Part shown: piece after piece, positions 6,004-14,656 of the stretch
Position numbering within the stretch: the stretch's first letter is position 1
How the letters are laid out: the number at the start of each line of letters is the position of its first letter
Source of the DNA: CAZIMM01 sp964540415
GTDB lineage: Bacteria > Bacillota > Clostridia > Oscillospirales > Acutalibacteraceae
Assembly (NCBI GenBank): GCA_964540415.1
Contig: CAZIMM010000015.1
Span: forward strand, 1 to 37,633
Reading direction: 5' to 3'
DNA length: 37,633 bases
Program-made: the position numbers and the translations under genes
Notes under the pieces: generated by a model
The model's input: the letters and a program-made list of their open reading frames with translations, nothing else
Database searches by the model: none
Told to the model about the DNA's origin: nothing

Positions 6004-8205
6004 ATGGGATGGTTTGACGAACAGATTAGACAGCGAATCAAAAATGATGACGACTCTTTTTCCGAAGCATTTGCGGATATGTCAAGCGTCATTATGGGCA
6101 AGAGTGCAATGTCCGCCGCGCTGAATGACAAAAGAAAACAGGCGAAGGACGCAATCGGCGACATCCTGAAATTTTACCGTGTGGCTCCGCAGGAGCTGCC
6201 CGACAGTCTGACGGATGTCAACGATCAGCTTGAATACCTTCTGCGTCCCTCCGGAATCATGCGCAGGGACGTGACTCTCACGGACAACTGGTATAAGGAC
6301 GGCATCGGTGCTCTGCTTGCCACGACAACCGACGGCAAGATCATCGCGCTGACACCCAACAAAATTTCCGGTTACGGATTCTTTGACTTTGAGTCCGGGA
6401 AGCGTGTGAAGGTGACGGGCAAAAATGTCGGCAAGATATCGCCGGACGCGATTTGCTTTTATAAACCGTTTCCGCTTCGCGAGCTGACAACAAAAGACCT
6501 TTTCAAATACATCGGCAGCACGCTTTCCGTCACGGACTGCGCAATGATTGCCGCCGCCACACTTGCCGTGAGCCTGATTGGGCTTCTGAGCGCATATGCA
6601 AACCGCCTGATTTTCAGCAAGGTGGTAATGGGCGGAAGCATGAGCCTGTTTGCGGCGGCGCTTGTTCTGCTTGTCGGCATTGCGGTCTCCACTCAGCTCA
6701 TAGAAATTGCAAAAGCGCTTGTCACCTCGAGGATACAGGCAAAAATGAACATAGCCGTTGAATCCGCTTCAATGATGAGAGTGCTTTCACTGCCTGCCGA
6801 ATTCTTCAAAAAGTACAGTGCGGGCGACCTTGCAAGCAGAATCAAGAGAATCAACTCTCTTTGCACGGGGCTGTCCTCAATTGTGCTGACAACCGGACTT
6901 TCGACAGTGTTTTCACTGATGTATATCGGACAGATTTTTCATTACGCACCCGCACTCGCTGTTCCTGCAATTGTCGTGCTGCTGGCGACAGCTGTACTCA
7001 TTGCCGTTGCCTCCGCGCTCCAGAGCAAGTGCCTGAACGAGGAACTCAAATTCAGTGCAAAGGAAAGCGGCTTCGTTTTCTCTCTGCTTTCAAGCATCCA
7101 GAAAATCAAGCTTTCGGGAGCTGAAAAGAGGGCGTTTGCAAAGTGGGCGCATCTTTACCGCGACACGGCGGAGTGCAAATACAATCCGCCGTTGATTATG
7201 AAGATAATCAATGCGCTTGTCACCGCAGTAACCTTTGTCGGCACCGCGGTCATATACTTTTTCGCCGTCAAGTCGAACGTCAGTGTGGCGGAGTATATGG
7301 CTTTTGATGTGGCTTACGGTATGGTCAGCGGAGCGTTCATTTCCGTTGTTATGGTGTCGGCGGATTTCTCTCAGATTAAACCGACTCTCAATATTATTAA
7401 GCCGATTCTCAAGGCCGTTCCGGAAATTTCTCAGGGCAAAAGGGTTGTCACAAGGCTTTCGGGTGCAATCGAGCTGAACAATGTCTCATTCAGATACAGC
7501 GAGGATATGCCTCTTGTAATTGACAATCTGAGTTTGAAGATACGTCCCGGGCAGTACGTTGCCATTGTCGGCACAACCGGCTGCGGCAAATCAACCCTGA
7601 TGCGACTTATGCTGGGGTTTGAGCTTCCTCAGAAGGGTGCCGTGTATTATGACGGCAAGGACCTTTCCGCACTCGACCTCAAATCACTGCGTCGTAATAT
7701 CGGCACCGTTATGCAAAACGGCAAGCTGTTTTCCGGCGACATTTATTCAAACATCGTCATTTCCGCCCCGTGGCTGTCACTTGACGATGCGTGGCAGGCT
7801 GCGGAAATGTCGGGAATTGCAGAGGACATCCGCCATATGCCGATGGGGATGCACACCCTAATTTCCGAGGGCTCGGGAGGAATTTCGGGCGGTCAGCGCC
7901 AGCGTCTTATGATAGCGCGCGCCATCGCACCCAAACCGCGTATTCTGATGTTTGACGAGGCAACCTCTGCGCTCGACAACATCACTCAAAAAACCGTTTC
8001 GCATTCTCTTGACAATCTCAAATGCACGAGAATAGTTATCGCCCACCGCCTTTCCACAATAAAGCAGTGTGACAGGATAATTGTTCTCGACAAAGGCAAA
8101 ATCGTTGAGGACGGAAAGTTTGATGCACTCATAGACAAGGGCGGTGTTTTTGCCGAGCTTGTCGAAAGGCAGCGCCTTGACGTCCCCGCAGCACTAAGTA
8201 ACTGA
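6004..8205 (+). CDS. Second NHLP-type ABC exporter protein (permease/ATPase without peptidase)
   Basis: 733 residues, ATG 12 bp after the C39 gene, with GGGGGCG upstream. The first ~150 residues are a soluble domain without the catalytic Cys, matching the layout of NHLP-system permease/ATPase partners; it includes DNWYKDGIGALLATTTDGK near residue 95. Membrane helices follow (about 170-450). The ATPase has Walker A GTTGCGKST (about 522), signature ISGGQRQRLMIAR (about 627), Walker B ILMFDEATSALD and IAHRLST. It probably forms a heterodimer with the C39 protein, with which it is co-transcribed. What the N-terminal domain recognises is unknown. Confidence 0.88.
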   Translation: MGWFDEQIRQRIKNDDDSFSEAFADMSSVIMGKSAMSAALNDKRKQAKDAIGDILKFYRVAPQELPDSLTDVNDQLEYLLRPSGIMRRDVTLTDNWYKDGIGALLATTTDGKIIALTPNKISGYGFFDFESGKRVKVTGKNVGKISPDAICFYKPFPLRELTTKDLFKYIGSTLSVTDCAMIAAATLAVSLIGLLSAYANRLIFSKVVMGGSMSLFAAALVLLVGIAVSTQLIEIAKALVTSRIQAKMNIAVESASMMRVLSLPAEFFKKYSAGDLASRIKRINSLCTGLSSIVLTTGLSTVFSLMYIGQIFHYAPALAVPAIVVLLATAVLIAVASALQSKCLNEELKFSAKESGFVFSLLSSIQKIKLSGAEKRAFAKWAHLYRDTAECKYNPPLIMKIINALVTAVTFVGTAVIYFFAVKSNVSVAEYMAFDVAYGMVSGAFISVVMVSADFSQIKPTLNIIKPILKAVPEISQGKRVVTRLSGAIELNNVSFRYSEDMPLVIDNLSLKIRPGQYVAIVGTTGCGKSTLMRLMLGFELPQKGAVYYDGKDLSALDLKSLRRNIGTVMQNGKLFSGDIYSNIVISAPWLSLDDAWQAAEMSGIAEDIRHMPMGMHTLISEGSGGISGGQRQRLMIARAIAPKPRILMFDEATSALDNITQKTVSHSLDNLKCTRIVIAHRLSTIKQCDRIIVLDKGKIVEDGKFDALIDKGGVFAELVERQRLDVPAALSN

Positions 8206-8219
8206 AAGGCGGTTTTAAT

Positions 8220-8444
8220 ATGATTTTTAATGAAGCAAAACTGACCTCACTTTTTGAATTTCAAAAGTTTTGCTCAAACCCGCGTTTGGCCGAGCTCATC
8301 GGCGGTACCGAGCGGCGTATGAGCTCCCCGGAGGCGTTTGCACTTTCGGACGAGGATGTTAATGTTTGGGCAGCCGGTGATATCGCGTCGTACAGTGCCG
8401 ATTCTCCTGAAGCTTTTTCGGAGAGTGACGACGATGAAGACTGA
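8220..8444 (+). CDS. 74-residue acidic protein with a repeated SPEAF motif
   Basis: ATG at 8220, 14 bp after the ABC gene, with AAAGG about 10 bases upstream. The N-terminal half is amphipathic (LTSLFEFQKFCSNPRLAELIGG), and its IGG at residues 27-29 could be a double-glycine cleavage site. The rest contains two related acidic units: SPEAFALSDED (36-46) and SPEAFSESDDDED (62-74). It has no membrane segment. It overlaps the start of the sigma factor gene by 11 bp, so translation of the two is probably coupled. It may be a second exported peptide, an immunity protein, or a regulator of the sigma factor. I do not recognise a family. Confidence 0.75.
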   Translation: MIFNEAKLTSLFEFQKFCSNPRLAELIGGTERRMSSPEAFALSDEDVNVWAAGDIASYSADSPEAFSESDDDED

Positions 8445-8949
8445 GTTTGAAGAATCGGTGTACGCCGAATATCACGGCAAGGTGGTTCGTTACATTTCAT
8501 CGAGCATAAACAACTTCAGCGACGCGGAGGATCTCGCTTCCGCAGTTTTTTTGAAAGCGCTGAACTCATTTGATTCTTATGATCCCTCAAAGGCAAGCAT
8601 ATCCACATGGATATACACAATCACACAGAGCACACTCAGAGATTATTTCAGACGGTGCAAAACACAGAAAACGCATACGGGATATGAGGAAAACCTTGAA
8701 ATAATTCCGTTCACCGATGAAAGTGCAAACGGCGATTCCCTTGTTCGTGAGGAGGAGTTGGAACAGCTTGCGGCAGCCCTGGAGCAGCTGCCGGAGCGTG
8801 AAAGAGATATAATTATAATGCGTTATTATGAAGACTGTTCACCGAAGCGGATTGCGGAAATTATGAACATAAGCTATTCCAATGTCAGGTTTCTCAATCA
8901 CCGTGCAATCGGCAAGCTCCGTGACATTCTTTCAGCACAAAACCCATAA
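8434..8949 (+). CDS. ECF-like RNA polymerase sigma factor
   Basis: 171 residues. The ATG at 8434 is chosen because GGAGAG lies 8 bases upstream and the protein then has normal ECF length; the frame extends further upstream without a good start. Region 2 covers about residues 8-75 (DAEDLASAVFLKAL, STWIYTITQSTLRDYFRR). Region 4 covers about 108-160 (LEQLPERERDIIIMRYYED and a helix-turn-helix with IAEIMNISYSNVRFLNHRA). It should direct RNA polymerase to its own promoter class. No classical ECF anti-sigma membrane protein follows; the RsbW-like kinase (2845-3249) and the small acidic protein (8220-8444) are the only candidate controllers. Its target promoters are not known; the promoters I see in the island look sigma-A-like. 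Confidence 0.9.
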   Translation: MKTEFEESVYAEYHGKVVRYISSSINNFSDAEDLASAVFLKALNSFDSYDPSKASISTWIYTITQSTLRDYFRRCKTQKTHTGYEENLEIIPFTDESANGDSLVREEELEQLAAALEQLPERERDIIIMRYYEDCSPKRIAEIMNISYSNVRFLNHRAIGKLRDILSAQNP

Positions 8950-8965
8950 ATCTAGGAGGAACTTT

Positions 8966-9904
8966 ATGCGCGACGATGAAAAAACCGTGCTGAATTACGG
9001 TTTTGAACTGTTGACTGCCGATAACCGCGAGTTGTTTGACAATTTCATGTCCATGGCGGACGGTCCGCTTTCTTCATGCTCGAATCTTCCGAGCATAATC
9101 GGATGGGAAAATTCCACAGTGCCTTACTTTAAGGTTGTGGACGGAGCACTCTGCATCATATTTAATGATGCCGTGTACCATACTTGGATTTGCTTTCCGC
9201 CGATGTGCAGCTACAATAAAAAATGCCCCGAAAAGGCTCTCGAATTTCTTGACGGCGTTTTCCGGGCTATGGGGCTGCCGTTCCGGATGTACTATGTTAA
9301 GGAATGGATGCTGCCGTATTTTGAAAGCTCCGGAAAATTTAACATACAAAAAAAGTATGATGATTCACTAAGCGATTATATTTATTCTTTTGATGATTTT
9401 CTCGGCTATCTGAATAAAGCCGATATCAAATACAACATCAGATATTTTCTGCGCAGATTTGAACCGAGCGTCGAGTGGCTTTCTTCAGACAATTTGCAGG
9501 AATATCTTGATTTCCTCAAACAAGTCTGGTGTCCTTTCCATTCATGTAACGAATGTGTTTACGGCTGTATGCTGGATGCACTCAGAAATATGCTTGAGAA
9601 CGCAGAAAAAACCGGGTTTAAAAGCTTCCTCATTCGCTCGCAGGGCAAGTGTGTAGCATATGCGGGCTACACGGTGTGCGGCACCGAGCTGGAGGTTCTT
9701 GTCAAAAAGGTGTCAAGGTCAATGAAGGGCGTCACGGACTTTGTGCATAAAGTAATCATTGAAAACGCCGGCGACGGAATTGAGCAGATAAACTATACCG
9801 AGGATATGGGAGTCGTAGGACTCAGAAAATTCAAACAAAAGCTTGCACCTTATACGCTGTCCCGCAACTACGAACTGATTCTGGGAGGTACAAAAGTTGA
9901 GTAA
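8966..9904 (+). CDS. DUF2156 / MprF C-terminal-like acyltransferase-fold protein
   Basis: 312 residues, ATG at 8966 after a strong AGGAGG. The C-terminal half resembles the DUF2156 (LPG synthase C-terminal, PF09924) double-GNAT fold: DYIYSFDDFLGYLNKADIK around residues 137-155, then a Cys-rich helix (CPFHSCNECVYGC) and the ending YTEDMGVVGLRKFKQKLAPY, which corresponds to the conserved NxEDxGxxGLRKxK motif. No membrane segments are present, so it is a stand-alone cytoplasmic domain without the MprF flippase. MprF enzymes transfer amino acids from tRNA to phosphatidylglycerol and protect against cationic peptides, so self-immunity is a possible role here. Peptide tailoring is another. The gene overlaps the following MFS gene by 8 bp. 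Confidence 0.75.
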   Translation: MRDDEKTVLNYGFELLTADNRELFDNFMSMADGPLSSCSNLPSIIGWENSTVPYFKVVDGALCIIFNDAVYHTWICFPPMCSYNKKCPEKALEFLDGVFRAMGLPFRMYYVKEWMLPYFESSGKFNIQKKYDDSLSDYIYSFDDFLGYLNKADIKYNIRYFLRRFEPSVEWLSSDNLQEYLDFLKQVWCPFHSCNECVYGCMLDALRNMLENAEKTGFKSFLIRSQGKCVAYAGYTVCGTELEVLVKKVSRSMKGVTDFVHKVIIENAGDGIEQINYTEDMGVVGLRKFKQKLAPYTLSRNYELILGGTKVE

Positions 9905-12900
9905 GAAATCAAAGGCTATGAAGGTTCTGAAGTTTGTCCTTTTTGCAGTGCTCTGTGTAGGAACGGTTTTTTCTTATTTAAACATTGAAGCATTCGGCAA
10001 AAATCCGAAGGACGGATACACAATTGCCAACATATCTTACATTTGCTCCGACAATAACGGCGGGAAGGTTGTTATTGATTCTTCCGGATATGAGGTTGTG
10101 CACATCAATGCGAACGGCTTGATTGAAGCCGTTATCGGCGGCGAGAGCACAGCGGAGGACGGCTTTTATTTTGCAAACTCCGTTTGCTGCGATGCAGACG
10201 GAAACATATACATACATTCAAAAGAGCTTTCCGAGGAATCGAGCTTTTCAATTTCTCGCGAGTGCATCAAAAAGTTTTCACCGACAGGTGAATATATTTC
10301 AACCGTTGCGGACATTCACCATGAAAAGCGCGTGATGAAGTGCAGTATTGTGCGCATGCAGTTCACGGATGAGGGGCTGTGCTATTATACCCTCACAGGC
10401 AGCGGAGTCACAATGAACATCGTCGGTAAGAATCCGGAGATATTTAAATATAAAGATGCTTCGGTTTATGTGCGCGATGCGCTGTATTCGGAGGAGGATT
10501 CCTCTCTTTACCTTATCACCTACAACGGTATAATCGGCAAAATCAAAAACGGCGATAAAGCTTTTTCGAAAATTTATAACGCGCCGAAAACCGACAAGCT
10601 GAGCATACCGTGGTATATGAGCTTCGGCGGTGACGGCACGCTGTATGTAACCGATCTCGGCTTCAGAACAATCAACACACTTACTGATGACGGATATAAT
10701 TGTTATTATTTTAATTATGAGATTACCGACAGCTATGATCCCGAGCTCCTGGCTGACAGCTACATTCAGTATGTTGCAGATGCTTCGGACGGCTTTATGA
10801 CGGTGAACAGCGATGAAATAATCTGGGAAGAAAACGGTGAGATTCAGGTTGAGTCAACATTCTTTTATTCTCACGACATCAATGTGAGCGTATATGTGTT
10901 CTGGATTTCCGCAGTTCTTGCCGCCGCAGCACTTTTGTTTTTCCTTGTGCTCGGCGTAATCCGTATTATCAAATCGGACTCCGGAACGGTGAGAATGTCG
11001 GTTATTGTTATCGCGCTGACCTTTGCAGTTGCTGGGCTTTTCATCGGTCTCACCTTCGGCAACTTTAATGACCGTTTGCTTCAGGAAACGCATGACCGCG
11101 AGAATTCAATAGCACTCGCGCTCAACAACACCCTTCCCAAAAGCTCCTTCCTCGCTCTCAACGAACTTTCGGCTTACAACGGAAAGGATTACAAAATCGT
11201 CAAGCAGAGCATCGAAAACCTTCTCCTCGACGATAACGGCAACGCCGGCGACCTCTACTGTCAGCTCTACAGCATTAATGACGGGGTTATAACCTTGCGG
11301 TATACCCTTGAAGAAGCGTACGGCATAAACTATCCTTATGACTGGGAATACGAAGACTCGGACGAACAACACATCATTACAACCGGCGAAAAGATGTTTT
11401 ATTCGAGCCTCGACAATTCCGAGGGCAACTTCATGTTCATTCTGAATCCACTGTTAGGTGATGACGGCAGTGTTATCGGTCTTGTGGAAATCGGAACGGA
11501 TCTGACTGCGTTCAGCGAAGCAAACAGCAGCCTTATCCGTGACCTCCTTATCAATATCCTTGTTATGTCAATTGTCATCATAATGATTGCAATTGAAGTC
11601 ATTGCATTTGCAAATTCCAGAAAAAAGTTCAGAAGTCTTCTTCACTCGGGCGACAGAAAACTGACAAACACCTCGCGCGCAAATATGATGCGCATAGTTG
11701 TGTTCCTTGTTTTCTTTGTCACAAACATCACAACCTGCTTCCTGTCATATTACGCTCTGACACTCGCCCAGGAAAGCGGAACAACCTTCCTCAACCTTCC
11801 GCCCGAAATTCTCGCCGCCTTCCCCATATCCGCGGAGGTGCTCACCGGAGCGCTGTTCTCGCTGTTCGGAACATTTTTCATCAAAAAGTTCGGACGCAGA
11901 GGCTCGGGAATAATCGGCGGGGTTCTTTTCACAGCCGGACTGTGCATAAGATTTATTCGTCCGGATCTGCTGATGCTGACAGTCGGCAACGCCGTGCAGG
12001 GCTGCGGCTGGGGCATTGTGCTTTTGATCATCAACACAATGATAGCCGAAGAATCGGACGAAAGCTCGGTTCAGGAGGGCTTTGTCAACTACAACGCCGC
12101 TCTCCAGAACGGCATGAACAGCGGAATCGTGTTCGGAGGCTTTCTGATTCACTGGATGTCCTATCGCAGCATTCTGATTTTTGCGGCAGGGCTGAGTGTG
12201 TTCGTGCTGATCTTCTCAGCACTCTATTTCACAAAAGAAAAGCTTTCCGAAGCAGAGAACAACGAGGTAAAACGGATAAGCCTGATAAGGTTCCTGTTTA
12301 AGCCGCGCATATTGCTGTATTTTGTCGGCATTGTCATTCCCGTTATCGCAGCGGGATACTATCTCAACTATCTCTATCCCATTATCGGCGAACAGCTCGG
12401 AATGAACGAAACCTATCTCGGTTATTCCTACCTTCTCAACGGACTTGCGATAATGTGCTTCGGCAACATCATTGTCAAGAAGCTCAGCCGCCGTGTGAGC
12501 AAGCCGGTGATGCTGCTTCTGGCAAGTGTGATTTATTTCGCGGCATTTGCACTTGTCGGACGCTATCAGAACATTCCCGTGCTGCTCATTGCACTTGTGG
12601 TTTTGGGCATATCCGACAGCTTCGGTTACGCAACTCAGACCTCCTATTACTCCGAGCTCAAGGAGGTCAAGAGCTACGGCTATTCGCGCTCAATGGGTGT
12701 CTACAGTCTGTTTGAAAACTTTTCGCAGACGGCAGGCTCGTTCCTGTTCGGCTATGTTCTTGTTATCGGTCTTGAAAAAGGACTGCTTGTGTTCGGCGCG
12801 GTCATTGCAGTTCTCGCAGTGATTTTCTGCCTGAGTTCTTTAATAGGCAGACGCAAGATTAAAAGCAGCATATCCGCCGCAGAAAAAGATGAGAAGGGTG

Positions 12901-12914
12901 TGGTAAAGGCTTAA
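9897..12914 (+). CDS. Sensor-MFS fusion: propeller-like domain, Cache-like domain and MFS transporter
   Basis: 1005 residues, TTG start at 9897 with GGGAGGT 7 bases upstream. Helix 1 (about 10-28) is followed by an outside region (about 40-310) with spaced CCDADGNIYI / GGDGTLYVTD units typical of NHL/beta-propeller blades. Two helices (about 331-358 and 365-390), a second outside region resembling a Cache/PAS sensor (about 395-545, ending GSVIGLVEIGTDL), and another helix (about 549-573) follow. Residues about 597-985 form an MFS transporter of about 12 helices. It is immediately upstream of the SpoIIE-type phosphatase and may sense the same external signal, or control the phosphatase. Its substrate is unknown. 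An ordinary MFS protein is about 400 residues. Confidence 0.85.
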   Translation: MSKKSKAMKVLKFVLFAVLCVGTVFSYLNIEAFGKNPKDGYTIANISYICSDNNGGKVVIDSSGYEVVHINANGLIEAVIGGESTAEDGFYFANSVCCDADGNIYIHSKELSEESSFSISRECIKKFSPTGEYISTVADIHHEKRVMKCSIVRMQFTDEGLCYYTLTGSGVTMNIVGKNPEIFKYKDASVYVRDALYSEEDSSLYLITYNGIIGKIKNGDKAFSKIYNAPKTDKLSIPWYMSFGGDGTLYVTDLGFRTINTLTDDGYNCYYFNYEITDSYDPELLADSYIQYVADASDGFMTVNSDEIIWEENGEIQVESTFFYSHDINVSVYVFWISAVLAAAALLFFLVLGVIRIIKSDSGTVRMSVIVIALTFAVAGLFIGLTFGNFNDRLLQETHDRENSIALALNNTLPKSSFLALNELSAYNGKDYKIVKQSIENLLLDDNGNAGDLYCQLYSINDGVITLRYTLEEAYGINYPYDWEYEDSDEQHIITTGEKMFYSSLDNSEGNFMFILNPLLGDDGSVIGLVEIGTDLTAFSEANSSLIRDLLINILVMSIVIIMIAIEVIAFANSRKKFRSLLHSGDRKLTNTSRANMMRIVVFLVFFVTNITTCFLSYYALTLAQESGTTFLNLPPEILAAFPISAEVLTGALFSLFGTFFIKKFGRRGSGIIGGVLFTAGLCIRFIRPDLLMLTVGNAVQGCGWGIVLLIINTMIAEESDESSVQEGFVNYNAALQNGMNSGIVFGGFLIHWMSYRSILIFAAGLSVFVLIFSALYFTKEKLSEAENNEVKRISLIRFLFKPRILLYFVGIVIPVIAAGYYLNYLYPIIGEQLGMNETYLGYSYLLNGLAIMCFGNIIVKKLSRRVSKPVMLLLASVIYFAAFALVGRYQNIPVLLIALVVLGISDSFGYATQTSYYSELKEVKSYGYSRSMGVYSLFENFSQTAGSFLFGYVLVIGLEKGLLVFGAVIAVLAVIFCLSSLIGRRKIKSSISAAEKDEKGVVKA

Positions 12915-12924
12915 CGCCGCAGAT

Positions 12925-14535
12925 ATGAAAAGAATCAACCTCAAAACAAAATTTCTCATAATGTTTTCCGCGTTCTTTGTGATTGTTCTCGTTGCAATCA
13001 GCCTGACAATATCCTTGGGGCACAGGAACAACATTCTCAATGATTATGCAAAGCAGGCAACCGACATTGCATTGCTTGCAGCCGACAGACTTGACGGCGA
13101 TGAGCTTGTCGGATATGCTCGGACACAGCAGAAGGACGATGAATATTTCCGCCTCAGAAGTGAGCTCGTGACAATCAAGGAATATTTGAGCAGCGTGGAA
13201 TATCTCTATGTCATGGTGCCGACCTCCGACGATACGGCAACGTATATTTTTGACATATATACCGATGCCGAATATGCTGCGGGCGATATTGATGAGGGTG
13301 ATCTGGGCTTTGAAGAAAACCTCACCGATGAGAATTTCGGGAACGCCAAGCTGGTTTACCGCACAGGCGAGGTAATCAAGGACCTTGAAATCACAAACAC
13401 CGATTACGGCTATCTCGCAAGCACCTATGCTCCTGTCAAGAATGCCGCCGGCGAAACGGTGGCGCTGGTCGGCGTCGATGTAAGCATGGACGAAATCATG
13501 CATTATATGCGCAACTTCACAATACAGATGATGCTGATTGTAGGCTCGATTGTTCTTGTCTGCTGCGCATTGCTGCTTGTGATCATTCAAAAATACGTCC
13601 TCAACCCGATTCGTGAAATCGAAAAGAAGGTTTGCGAATTTGCAGCGTCCAACCACAGCGACGGCTGCTCGCAGTATTATATCAAACTCAACACCAAGGA
13701 TGAATTGAACGACGTTGCGCTGAGCTTCAACCGGATGATGGAGGAGATTGAGAACTACATTTCCAATCTTGAAAGCGTCACCGCCGAAAAGGAACGTATC
13801 GGCGCAGAGCTGAACGTGGCGACACATATTCAGGCTTCGATGCTGCCTTCCATCTTCCCGCCATTCCCGAACCGCAGCGAGTTCAATATTTACGCCACCA
13901 TGCAGCCTGCAAAAGAGGTCGGCGGCGACTTTTACGATTTCTTTATGGTTGATGAAGACCACCTTGCGGTTGTCATTGCCGACGTTTCGGGCAAGGGAGT
14001 CCCTGCGGCACTGTTCATGGTTATTGCAAAAACGCTGATTAAGAATTACACGCAGGAGGGTAACACCCCGGCAAGCGTTTTCACCTCGGTGAACTCGCAG
14101 CTCTGCGAAAACAACGATGCGGGAATGTTTGTCACCGCATGGATGGGAATTCTCGAAATCAGCACCGGAAAATTTACTTATGTCAACGCGGGACACAATC
14201 CTCCCTTGCTCAAAAAAGCTGACGGCTCGTTTGAATATCTTAAGTGCCGCCCCGGCTTCATTCTTGCGGGCATGGAGGGCACAAATTACAGGCAGAACGA
14301 AATTTCCCTTGAAAAGGGAGATGAGCTTTATCTGTATACCGACGGTGTTACCGAGGCGACAAGCACGGCGGAGGAGCTTTACGGTGAAGACAGACTTCGG
14401 AAGATTCTGGACAAGAACGCGGACACTTCTCTTGACGTGATGCTCAAAGAGGTTAAGAATGACATTGATCTCTTTGTTGACGGTGCGGAGCAGTTTGACG
14501 ACATCACAATGCTTGCCCTGAGAATAAACGAATAA
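12925..14535 (+). CDS. Membrane-bound SpoIIE-type PP2C phosphatase with sensor and HAMP domains
   Basis: 536 residues, 10 bp after the MFS gene; no strong ribosome binding site is visible, so translational coupling is likely. Helix 1 (about 8-32), an extracellular Cache-like sensor (about 35-195, ending VALVGVDVSMDEI), helix 2 (201-223) and a HAMP domain (224-277) lead into a PP2C/SpoIIE domain. That domain has GGDFYDF (about 334-340), ADVSGKGVPAALFM (about 353-366), NAGHNPPLL, YTDGVTEA and FDDITMLAL, giving all the metal-binding Asp residues. It should dephosphorylate the phospho-STAS protein (2511-2807) in response to an outside signal and so flip the partner switch. It is the last gene of the operon and is followed by a hairpin terminator. 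Confidence 0.92.
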   Translation: MKRINLKTKFLIMFSAFFVIVLVAISLTISLGHRNNILNDYAKQATDIALLAADRLDGDELVGYARTQQKDDEYFRLRSELVTIKEYLSSVEYLYVMVPTSDDTATYIFDIYTDAEYAAGDIDEGDLGFEENLTDENFGNAKLVYRTGEVIKDLEITNTDYGYLASTYAPVKNAAGETVALVGVDVSMDEIMHYMRNFTIQMMLIVGSIVLVCCALLLVIIQKYVLNPIREIEKKVCEFAASNHSDGCSQYYIKLNTKDELNDVALSFNRMMEEIENYISNLESVTAEKERIGAELNVATHIQASMLPSIFPPFPNRSEFNIYATMQPAKEVGGDFYDFFMVDEDHLAVVIADVSGKGVPAALFMVIAKTLIKNYTQEGNTPASVFTSVNSQLCENNDAGMFVTAWMGILEISTGKFTYVNAGHNPPLLKKADGSFEYLKCRPGFILAGMEGTNYRQNEISLEKGDELYLYTDGVTEATSTAEELYGEDRLRKILDKNADTSLDVMLKEVKNDIDLFVDGAEQFDDITMLALRINE

Positions 14536-14565
14536 TTAATTTACCTTCGGCGATATCAAATAAAT

Positions 14566-14619
14566 ATCCCCTCAGCGCAGCCTGAAATTTTGTATTTCAA
14601 GTGCCTGCTCTGAGGGGAT
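14566..14619. terminator. Long hairpin between convergent operons
   Basis: The arms ATCCCCTCAG (14566-14575) and CTGAGGGGAT (14610-14619) are exact complements. An inner stem TGAAAT/ATTTCA (14583-14588 and 14594-14599) extends the fold. It lies between the convergent phosphatase and rapZ genes and probably ends both transcripts. There is only a weak T-run on either side. Confidence 0.6.
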
Positions 14620-14656
14620 TATATTATCCGTATTTGTTTAGACAAAAGAAAAAGCT

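Noticed and set aside
12859..14196. 445-residue minus-strand frame opposite the phosphatase gene
   Set aside because: It is a His/Cys-rich shadow of the SpoIIE-type gene, which has all family motifs on the plus strand.
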